From the NCBI RefSeq assembly GCF_022968395.1, contig NZ_JALJQZ010000009.1, positions 86,173 through 150,172 of the forward strand: a stretch of 64,000 nt of DNA. The letters are read 5' to 3'. Below the pieces are notes generated by a model. It saw nothing but the letters and a program-made list of their open reading frames with translations, made no database searches and was not told the origin of the DNA. Position 1 is the stretch's first letter. Each line of letters begins with the position of its first letter. Origin of the DNA: Affinirhizobium lemnae. GTDB lineage: Bacteria > Pseudomonadota > Alphaproteobacteria > Rhizobiales > Rhizobiaceae. The position numbers and the translations under genes were made by a program. Of this stretch, positions 54,216 to 64,000 are shown piece by piece.

Positions 54216-55256
54216 TTACTTGCTGAAGATTTCGTTCCAGCGATCAATCCAGTCGGTTTTCGCCTGATTCAGCTTCACATAGTCCAAACGGTTCAGCTTG
54301 GAGATCATGTCTGCGCCATAGGTCCAGATCTTGGCCTGTTCCGGCGTCAGTTGCACCTTGGTAGACACCGGCGCGTCAACGCCCTGCTCTGCCTCGATCT
54401 GCTGGATTTCCTTGGAGAGAATGAAGTTGATGAACTGATAGGCCAGTTCGACATTCTCCGAGCCCTTCGGAATGTTGACGGTGTTCAGCGTCGCGATATC
54501 ACCGTCCGAGAGCTGCGCCCAGGTCATGGTCGGGACCGCAGCCTTCAGCGAGGCCAGCGTGAAGTCCTGCGTCACCGCAACCTTGGCTTCACCCGTGGAA
54601 ACGAGGTTCACCATTTCGGACCCGGTATTGTAGTTCTTCGCAACGTTGGCCTTCAGCTTGCCGATGGATTCGAAAGCCTTGTCCGCATCGCTGAAAGCAT
54701 CAACCTTGGCATTTTTGCCAGCCTGCAGAACCACCATCGGACCAGCCGTCGTCGTGATGCCCGGAAGCGTGACGGCACCCTTCAGATCGGCGCGCCACAG
54801 ATCGTTCCAAGAGGTAATCGGAGGATTGACCTTGGCACTATCGTAGACGATGCCAACACGACCAATGGTATAGGCTGGGCCGTAACCGCCTTGCGGGTTC
54901 TTGGCGATGTCATAGAGATCGGCCAGGTTCGGCAGCTTCGCCGGATCAACCTTCTGGAAGAGGCCTTCGGCGATCCCAATCTGCGAGAAACTGTCGGTCA
55001 GGTAAATGACATCAACGCCCTTTCCATCGCGAAGCTTCAGCTTGTTGAGGCGATCAGCGTTATTGCCCGTCTCGAAGACGATGTCGCAGCCGCAGATCTT
55101 CTTGAACGGCTCGATGATGTTGGCGTTCAGCTTGTCGCCGTTATAGCCCCACCATGAAATGGTCAGGGTCTTGGCCTGTGCGGCCGCACCAAAAGTGCCG
55201 GCCATGACAATACCAAGCGCCATCGCAGAAGCGCGCAGGCGGTTCGAATAGTTCAT
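54216..55256 (-). CDS. ABC transporter substrate-binding protein (PotD-like, family 1)
   Basis: This 346-residue periplasmic receptor starts at ATG 55256, with AAGGAAC upstream. A longer frame to 55310 lacks support. The signal peptide ends at AAAQA, and the mature part begins KTLTISWWGYNGDKLNANII. Further marks are VDVIYLTDSFSQIGIAEGLF, TIGRVGIVYDSAKVN and ELAYQFINFILSKEIQQIEA. These fit polyamine or spermidine/putrescine-like receptors. The usual PotD diamine-site acidic residues cannot be checked by eye. It leads the operon with two permeases and an ATPase, and it faces the adenine-deaminase-like gene convergently, so a nucleobase or amine ligand is possible. Confidence 0.85.
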   Translation of the reverse strand: MNYSNRLRASAMALGIVMAGTFGAAAQAKTLTISWWGYNGDKLNANIIEPFKKICGCDIVFETGNNADRLNKLKLRDGKGVDVIYLTDSFSQIGIAEGLFQKVDPAKLPNLADLYDIAKNPQGGYGPAYTIGRVGIVYDSAKVNPPITSWNDLWRADLKGAVTLPGITTTAGPMVVLQAGKNAKVDAFSDADKAFESIGKLKANVAKNYNTGSEMVNLVSTGEAKVAVTQDFTLASLKAAVPTMTWAQLSDGDIATLNTVNIPKGSENVELAYQFINFILSKEIQQIEAEQGVDAPVSTKVQLTPEQAKIWTYGADMISKLNRLDYVKLNQAKTDWIDRWNEIFSK

Positions 55257-55830
55257 CTTGTTGTTCCTTCTCTGGGGAGGTCGGGTGAACCAAGCGTGCT
55301 CAAGGCCCACCGCTCGCTAAAGCATACCGACAGATTCCGGAACAATTCAAGTCAGAGAATTCATCGGCCGAAACTTCAACCACAGAAAGGATCACCCAAG
55401 TATCTCCCATAAGCGCCGATTTACCATATAGAATGCGACAGCGAATATCAGGCTCACAAAAATAGAATTCAGAGACCCTCTTCGCAAGGATAGACTGCTT
55501 GCAACCGCCCCACCGCCGGACCTCCTGCTTGGTGAGCTGGCGCAGTTGGCCATCATCGCAGCAGACACGGGCTCAAAGTAGTTCAGAAAAAGAAAAGGGC
55601 TGCGTTTAGCGCAGCCCAAGGGAATGCTTCAAATTAACTTAGATTTTTCTGAACATTTACGTAAGTTAATCCATCAGTTTTTAAAATCAATAGAGGTAAA
55701 TATATTGCCTCCATTTGCATGAGTTGGATTGACGATACTGCATGCCGACATATCATTCAATTACCAATTATCAGGTATAATTAAGTTAACGATAATATAT
55801 ATTTGACTCAATTTAGTCGAAAGCACGTGC
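55257..55830. other. 574-base intergenic region with an AT-rich block
   Basis: This region lies between the PotD-like gene start and the end of the pha operon. Bases 55620-55830 are strikingly AT-rich compared with the window and hold no open frame of note. A terminator sits at 55587-55617. On the plus strand a 49-codon fragment without a start codon (about 55433-55580) ends in LLLGELAQLAIIAADTGSK followed by TAG, and could be the tail of a decayed gene. The minus-strand frame of 75 codons across the same stretch starts inside the terminator and is probably not real. Confidence 0.4.
55587..55617 (-). terminator. rho-independent terminator, minus strand
   Basis: GGGCTGCG (55597-55604) pairs perfectly with CGCAGCCC (55610-55617) around a 5-base loop. 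On the minus strand the stem is followed by TTTTCTTTTT (55587-55596). It would end transcription of the pha operon, 214 bases past phaG, or of an unseen minus-strand transcript. Confidence 0.8.
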
Positions 55831-56205
55831 TCAATTGGGATCACGTGTGCCGCTGACCTCTATTTTATGAGGCACCTGCTGATCGCCTTCCGCGCGATCA
55901 CGATGAAGGGCAGCCCGTGCCAAAAGCATGAAGGTTATCGGCGTCGTTACCGTTACAAAGATGCCGATGAGGATCTCGTGGATAATGAATCGCTCCGTGC
56001 CGACCGTGAAAAATATTATGGAGGCGACCATAGTGCCGCCAACACCCCAACTCGTGCCCAGCGTTGGCGCGTGCAGCCGCTCGTAAAAGCTGGGCAGGCG
56101 GAGAAAACCGATGGTTCCGATCAATGTCAGTATCGCACCAAGGAGGAGAAAAATAGCGACCGCGATCGCTGCCCATAGGGGAAAATCGGAAATCGGCAGC
56201 ATCAT
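55831..56205 (-). CDS. phaG: Pha/Mrp cation antiporter subunit G
   Basis: This 124-residue membrane protein has three helices. It carries the MnhG/PhaG signature GTIGFLRLPSFYERLHAPTL followed by GTSWGVGGTMVAS. It is the last gene of the six-gene operon and overlaps phaF by 4 bases. The complex exchanges K+ or Na+ for protons and supports growth at high pH or salt. Confidence 0.92.
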   Translation of the reverse strand: MMLPISDFPLWAAIAVAIFLLLGAILTLIGTIGFLRLPSFYERLHAPTLGTSWGVGGTMVASIIFFTVGTERFIIHEILIGIFVTVTTPITFMLLARAALHRDRAEGDQQVPHKIEVSGTRDPN

Positions 56206-56483
56206 TCAATCACCTCCCCGCGCATTAGAAATTTCGCCATGGCGACTGTTGCTACGAAACCCAGCATACCGATCACGAGCGCCGCCTCGAAATAGACCGT
56301 CCTGCCTGTACCAATCCCGAATGTGACAAGCAGCAGCATTGCGTTGATGTAAAGCGTGTCCAGAGCGATAATCCGATCCTGAGCACGCGGTCCGCGCAAC
56401 ATCCGAACGGAGGCGATGACCATCGCCAGTGCGAATATGAGTTGAGCCAAAGAGACCGCTGTCAGCAGAATGATTGCACTCAT
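56202..56483 (-). CDS. phaF: Pha/Mrp cation antiporter subunit F
   Basis: This 93-residue membrane protein has three helices. It carries the MnhF/PhaF pattern VRMLRGPRAQDRIIALDTLY and later AALVIGMLGFVATVAMAKFL. It overlaps phaE and phaG by 4 bases each. Confidence 0.92.
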   Translation of the reverse strand: MSAIILLTAVSLAQLIFALAMVIASVRMLRGPRAQDRIIALDTLYINAMLLLVTFGIGTGRTVYFEAALVIGMLGFVATVAMAKFLMRGEVIE

Positions 56484-56956
56484 TCAAAAATCTCCAGTAA
56501 CAGCACTTCATATCGGTTTTTGATCATCGCAACCCACTCGTCTCGATCAATGAGATCGAGCACATGTAAAAGCACCGTTTTATTGCGGGAGTCATATTCC
56601 AACCAGGCCGATCCGGGCGTGGATGTCAGAATCACGGCAAGAACTGCGAGCGCAAAGGGGTTTTCCGTCTGAACGGGCAAAAGGATAAACCCTGAGGAAT
56701 TGGGCCTTTTCTTTCCCATGACAATCAATCGCGCCACGGAAAAATTGGAGCGGAAGATATCCACAACCACGATCGCCGCCAGTTTGGGCAAAAGATACCA
56801 TTTTTTGAGACGAGGCTTCTCCGGACGCAAGGATGCGAGCGCCCAGCCAGCCGCGAAGCCAACGAGGGAGCCTAGAATAAGATGACCGAGCGTGAAGCCA
56901 TTGAGAAGCATCCACATCATCATCAAACAGAAGGTCAGGATCGGGAACGGAAGCAT
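56480..56956 (-). CDS. phaE: Pha/Mrp cation antiporter subunit E
   Basis: This 158-residue membrane protein has N-terminal helices (MLPFPILTFCLMMMWMLLNG) and the conserved core VVVDIFRSNFSVARLIV, followed by ILTSTPGSAWLEYDSRNKTV and LHVLDLID. These match MnhE/PhaE. Its start overlaps the phaD stop by one base and its stop overlaps phaF by 4. Confidence 0.92.
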   Translation of the reverse strand: MLPFPILTFCLMMMWMLLNGFTLGHLILGSLVGFAAGWALASLRPEKPRLKKWYLLPKLAAIVVVDIFRSNFSVARLIVMGKKRPNSSGFILLPVQTENPFALAVLAVILTSTPGSAWLEYDSRNKTVLLHVLDLIDRDEWVAMIKNRYEVLLLEIFE

Positions 56957-58584
56957 CAGGGGTCTCCCACCTGCGTCGGTGCGCTCTGATATCCTGGAAC
57001 CCGATACGCCTTCTGGACGGCCTCAATGTAGCTGGCAGGGTTGCCCAGCGTGCGGATGGTCGTATCCATGTACTGCATCGCTGGCCCCGCCCATACGGTC
57101 AGCAGCAATGTCAGCGCCAGCAGGAACATGACAGGTGTCAGTTCGATCACTAGAACCCGTGGAACCGTTCCTTCAAGGGAGCCCCAGAATGTCCGAATAC
57201 CGACGCGCGTCATGGCGATCAGCGATGCAACGCCGGACAGGATAACGAGGACGATCAGGGTCCATATCGCGGCGGTCGGCGGCACGCCAATTGCGCCGGC
57301 ACCAAGCATGGCTGTGAGCATAGCGAATTTTGCTATGAAACCCGATAAGGGCGGCAATCCGGCAAGCAATATGCCACAGGCGGCAAAGCAAAGACCGAGG
57401 ATAGCCATGGTTCCAGGCATAGTCACACCTTCGGCTTCGTCGATCCCCTCCTCGTCACCTTCGCCATAGGCTTCCATCGTGACGGCGAGAACGTTTGCGC
57501 CCGCATCCTGCCCTCGTTCCACAAGCTCGATCAGCATGAAAAACGCACTGATGGTGAAGGTCGAACTGACCAGATACAACAAAGCACCGGATGAAACGAC
57601 GCCATCATTGATGCCGAGAACCATCAAGAGCGTACCGGACGACACGAGTACCGAGTACCCGGCCAGACGACCAAGAGCCTGGGAAGCTAGCACCCCGATA
57701 ATGCCGTAGATCAAGGTGACCATGCCGCCCAGCAAAAGCGCGTTGGCGCCAAATCCATCCAGCGGCCCATCGCCAAACAGCAGCATGGTGAGCCGAAGAA
57801 TGACATAAATGCCGAGCTTGCTGAGAATGGCGAAGATTCCGGCAACGGGCGCCGAGGCGGCACTGTAGGCCGTCGGCAGCCAGAAGCAGAGCGGCCACAT
57901 ACCCGCCTTGATCAGGAACGCCACGCCAAGTACGCCCGCCCCTGCCTGCAACAGCATGAGCCGATCCGGCTCGATCTGAGGAAGGCGGGCGGCCAGATCC
58001 GCCATGTTCAGTGTTCCAGCCGTTCCGTAGATCAGACTGACACCAATGAGGAAGAAGAGCGCGGCGACCAGATTGACCGCAATGTAGTGCATGCCTGCCT
58101 TGACGCGAAGCGGACCAGATCCGTGGAGCATGAGCCCGTAGGATGCAGCCAGCATGACTTCGAAGAAGACGAACAGATTGAACAGGTCACCGGTTAGAAA
58201 GGCTCCGTTCAGGCCCGCCAGCAGGAGCTGGAACATGCTATGAAAATGCGCGCCTTTGGCATGCCAGCGTGCAAGCGAGAAGACCAGCGCCGCAATTCCG
58301 AGAAGCGCCGCCAGGAAGAGCATGAGTGCGGAAAGCCCATCCAGTACCAGAACGATGCCAAATGGCGCAGCCCAGTTCCCGAGCAGATAAACGCCGCCAA
58401 AGTCGTTCGGTCCACTTTCTATCTTCAACAGTATGAAAGCAATGAGGACAAGAAACAGAGTAGAGATCACGCTGATCATTGCTTTAGCGACGCGTTGACG
58501 CTCATCCAGAAAGAGTAGCAGCGCGCTTGCAAGGAGGGGCACCAGAATGGGCGCAATAATCAGATGATGCGACCACTGGATCAT
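56956..58584 (-). CDS. phaD: Pha/Mrp cation antiporter subunit D (NuoN-like)
   Basis: This 542-residue membrane protein has about 14 helices, homologous to proton-pumping NADH dehydrogenase subunits. Marks are the Glu-bearing helix FNLFVFFEVMLAASYGLMLH, the Lys-bearing stretch LGVAFLIKAGMWPLCFWLPT and APVAGIFAILSKLGIYVILR. It overlaps phaC by 4 bases. A loop of about 15 acidic residues (YGEGDEEGIDEAEG) is inserted between late helices. Confidence 0.92.
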   Translation of the reverse strand: MIQWSHHLIIAPILVPLLASALLLFLDERQRVAKAMISVISTLFLVLIAFILLKIESGPNDFGGVYLLGNWAAPFGIVLVLDGLSALMLFLAALLGIAALVFSLARWHAKGAHFHSMFQLLLAGLNGAFLTGDLFNLFVFFEVMLAASYGLMLHGSGPLRVKAGMHYIAVNLVAALFFLIGVSLIYGTAGTLNMADLAARLPQIEPDRLMLLQAGAGVLGVAFLIKAGMWPLCFWLPTAYSAASAPVAGIFAILSKLGIYVILRLTMLLFGDGPLDGFGANALLLGGMVTLIYGIIGVLASQALGRLAGYSVLVSSGTLLMVLGINDGVVSSGALLYLVSSTFTISAFFMLIELVERGQDAGANVLAVTMEAYGEGDEEGIDEAEGVTMPGTMAILGLCFAACGILLAGLPPLSGFIAKFAMLTAMLGAGAIGVPPTAAIWTLIVLVILSGVASLIAMTRVGIRTFWGSLEGTVPRVLVIELTPVMFLLALTLLLTVWAGPAMQYMDTTIRTLGNPASYIEAVQKAYRVPGYQSAPTQVGDP

Positions 58585-58918
58585 CGTTGTTCCTCACGTC
58601 CGTCGACATGGTCGTTACCGGTGAGACCGCGGGAAGCGAGCAGGACAACGAGAAACAATGCCGTCGTTGCGAAACCGATGACGATGGCTGTCAGCACCAA
58701 CGCCTGCGGAACTGGATCGGCAAGGGTTGCAGGCAGGACATCGCCCGCCAGAATCGGAGGCATATTGCTCTTCACTCCTCCGACACCAAATATGAACAGG
58801 TTCACAGCATAGGACAGAAGTGAAAGCCCCACGATGACCTGATAAGTGCGCGGACGCAGGATCAGCCACACGCCGCATCCAGTCATCACGCCAATAGCGA
58901 GGGACAGAATGAGTTCCA

Positions 58919-58919
<1 letters not shown>
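58581..58919 (-). CDS. phaC: Pha/Mrp cation antiporter subunit C (NuoK-like)
   Basis: This 112-residue membrane protein has three helices. Marks are GLSLLSYAVNLFIFGVGG and DPVPQALVLTAIVIGFATTA, the MnhC/PhaC pattern, with the conserved Pro-Gln-Ala-Leu. Its start overlaps the phaAB stop by one base (TGATG) and its stop overlaps phaD by 4. Confidence 0.93.
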
Positions 58920-61888
<2,969 letters not shown>

Positions 61889-61963
61889 AAGGCAGAGCCT
61901 CTGGAAATCGGCGCAGAAACGATCTATATGATCACTGTCAACCAATATGGGCAACTTAACGAG

Positions 61964-62239
61964 ATGGGTCAACCCGAGAGCAACAAAATATTGACGCCCG
62001 CGCTCTGTCGCGCGGCTCGTGGCTTTCTGGATTGGACGCAGACAGAACTGGCTGATCGGTCAGGTGTATCCCGAAGCACAATTCGGGATTACGAGGGCAG
62101 CCGCCACGATGTTCATCGTGCGACCGAAGCACAACTTCGGCAAGCATTCGAAGCCGGTGGTGTTCGGTTCGTTGCAGTCGCCGACAACTCCATCTGCGTC
62201 GGCGCTACGGCTTCGGCTCAGGACCCAAAGTCAACCTGA
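61964..62239 (+). CDS. small XRE-family transcriptional regulator
   Basis: This 91-residue protein starts at ATG 61964 (MGQPESNKILTPALCRAARG). A frame from 61928 is less likely because it crowds the divergent promoter. The helix-turn-helix is clear (QTELADRSGVSRSTIRDYEG), followed by QLRQAFEAGGVRFV. Its start is only 75 bases from phaAB, so it may control the antiporter operon or itself. The C-terminal ~20 residues are not conserved in type. Confidence 0.75.
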   Translation: MGQPESNKILTPALCRAARGFLDWTQTELADRSGVSRSTIRDYEGSRHDVHRATEAQLRQAFEAGGVRFVAVADNSICVGATASAQDPKST

Positions 62240-62366
62240 GTCACCGTTGTTTCGTCGCGAAGTTTCGAGCAGGATTAGCTCTTTGTAGGTCGGTCTCTCC
62301 TGCCCACGAGAGGTAGAAGAGGTCTTCCAGTCACGATAACCGCAATACCGACTTCGCTAGGCCTGA

Positions 62367-64000
62367 TCAGGCGGCTCTATCAAACCCGGTGCCGACATTC
62401 TTCTGGCGAGATGAGAGCTTGAATTGACCGATAAGCGTAAAGAGTGCATCGGCTTCGCGGGCAAGACTGTTGGATGCAGCGGTGGACTCCTCGACCATCG
62501 CGGCGTTTTGCTGGGTTCCCTGATCCATCGTATTGACCGCAGTATTGATTTCGCTCAGTCCGGTTGCCTGCTCGCGCGCTGCTTCGATAATGGCGACGAC
62601 ATTCCGGCTGACATCCTGAACCTGCCCTACGATCTCCTTCAGAACATGGCCAGTTCGATCCACAAGATCGACACCCACCTGAACCTGCTGGCCACTTCGG
62701 CTGATCAGAGCCTTGATTTCCTTGGCGGCATTTGCCGAACGTTGGGCCAGTTCCCGAACCTCTTGAGCTACCACCGCGAAGCCCTTCCCGGCCTCTCCTG
62801 CGCGTGCAGCCTCGACACCAGCATTGAGCGCGAGAAGATTTGTCTGAAATGCTATATCGTCAATGACACTGATGATGCTGACGATCTCGTTTGATGACTT
62901 CTCAATCTCACCCATCGCCGAAATCGCATCCTGAACGATCTCTCCGGATTTTTCGGCATTCGCCTTGGTTAAAGCAACGAGCTTTCCGGCCTCCTCTGCA
63001 CGGCTGCTGGAGTCCTTGACAGTGGTGGTTATCTGCTCGAGTGCGGCTGCGGTCTGCTCGACAGAAGCGGCTTGTTGCTCGGTCCGCTTGGAAAGATCAT
63101 TGGCTGCAGCCATGATCTGGCCGGATCCCGCAGCAATCGTCTGCGCATTGAGGCTTACGGTCTGCAGCGCTTCATCCAGCTTGGCAACAGACTGGTTGTA
63201 GTCCTGACGCAATGTGTCAAGATCTCCTGCAAATGGTTCTTGCAGACGGTAAATCAGATTTCCTGATGCCAATTGCTGAAGACCGTGGGTCAGATGCTGC
63301 ATGGCATGACGCACTTCTTCTGCCTTCCGTGCGCGCTCCTGATCTCGCTCCAGTCTTTCGGCTTCGCTCTGCACACGGTTAGCCTCAGCTTCGCTTTCAA
63401 GACGGACGCGCTCTCGCGCGCCATCCCGGAAAACCACCACAGCGCTGGCCATGGTTCCAATTTCATCCCGCCGTCCCTCGCCGAACACGGGGGTATCAAG
63501 ACGTCCGGCTGCAAGTGATGCCATGGCACCGGAGATCAGGTTGATTGGTCGAACCACACCCCTCTGAACTATCCAAAGCGATGCGATTATCAACATAAAG
63601 CCAGCGATCACAACAGCGGAAATCAGTACTGTCATTTGCCACTCGACCCGCTCGCTGGTCTCGAGAAGCTCGCGTGCAACGGAAAGCTGCAATTTAATGA
63701 GCCCGTCTATCTGTGCGCCGAGTGGATCGACGGTCGGGTACAACTGCTTATCAGCGAACTCACCGAGTATCTGTCGGTCACCTGACTGTAGAGATGTCAG
63801 GATGGATTTCAGTTTGTCATCTGCCTGGAGGCGCAATTGATCGAACTGATCTGCCAGTTTTCGCTCGTCGTCCGTCAAGAAAGTCGAACGATAGCTCCGC
63901 CACTGGGTCTCAATCGTTGCATAAGAGGCTGCCTCAAAAAGAGGTGGGTGATTTCAAGAGGTTATGATTCCTTCGGATTTGCGAGATTCGATGGAGTTCA
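62367..64000 (-). CDS. methyl-accepting chemotaxis protein, 5' end interrupted and outside window
   Basis: This is a membrane chemoreceptor. From its TTG at 63878 the open frame gives 503 residues: a helical four-helix-bundle remnant (1-80), one membrane helix (about 82-105), HAMP (105-160), a coiled coil and the signalling domain (230-490) with hairpin tip [20 protein letters not shown]. The N-terminus is short: no first membrane helix precedes the sensor. In frame upstream the codons still read like the family ([20 protein letters not shown]) until a TGA at 63954-63956. The next frame up to the window edge reads [15 protein letters not shown], also receptor-like, so one extra base or two missing bases near 63955 would join them. 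It may be a pseudogene or a sequence error. Confidence 0.75.

Noticed and set aside
55392..55619. 75-codon minus-strand frame between the PotD-like gene and phaG
   Set aside because: Its start lies inside the rho-independent terminator, there is no ribosome site, and the sequence resembles no family I know.
62240..62366. tRNA or small RNA in the gap after the XRE gene
   Set aside because: No cloverleaf, T-loop sequence or terminator could be found by eye.

Overview
The window reads as part of a transporter-rich replicon of an alphaproteobacterium of the order Hyphomicrobiales/Rhizobiales, most likely the Rhizobium/Agrobacterium group. The grounds are high-GC codon use, rhizobial-type Pha/Mrp antiporter genes with a fused A-B subunit, a soluble Pro/Ala-rich FtsK, RecX, a TPP-riboswitch thi operon, and many ABC importers with co-directional 4-base overlaps. 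No rRNA, tRNA, insertion sequence, CRISPR array or prophage was found. The window is cut at both ends inside genes (ugpA at the left, a chemotaxis receptor at the right).

Layout. 1-2126: ugpB and the start of ugpA. 2356-20319: a glycan-related neighbourhood. It has a seven-gene minus-strand run (fused two-domain ABC ATPase, peptide-type binding protein, two permeases, three glycosyltransferases), a DXD glycosyltransferase, a polysaccharide-deacetylase-like protein with a GT4 glycosyltransferase, a WbpA-like nucleotide-sugar dehydrogenase with a small methyltransferase, and a 906-residue ABC exporter-like protein whose ATPase motifs are all degenerate, paired with a cyclic-nucleotide-binding protein. 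20679-25833: a family-3 ABC importer, a HutC-type regulator and an NtaA-like flavin monooxygenase. 25867-29337: ftsK and recX.

29388-36303: a thiamine operon under a TPP riboswitch (thiX, thiY, thiM, thiE, thiD). It lacks an ABC ATPase gene and runs on into a fused TRAP transporter and its binding protein. 36445-41180: an Mre11-like nuclease with a YhaN/Rad50-like ATPase. 41189-48086: a pectin-fragment uptake and degradation operon (CUT1 ABC importer, GH28, GH105) with a divergent AraC regulator. 49460-55256: an adenine-deaminase-like enzyme convergent with a PotABCD-type importer. 55831-61888: the Pha/Mrp cation antiporter operon, with a small divergent XRE regulator. 62367-64000: a methyl-accepting chemotaxis protein with an apparent frame break near its 5' end.

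Points that stand out are the fully degenerate ABC exporter, the thi operon without ThiZ but coupled to a TRAP transporter, HutC-like operator sequences in the promoter of the family-3 ABC operon and inside the monooxygenase gene, and strong hairpins directly after three of the binding-protein genes. No clearly novel defence or mobile system was identified. Functions are inferred from reading the sequence, without database searches.
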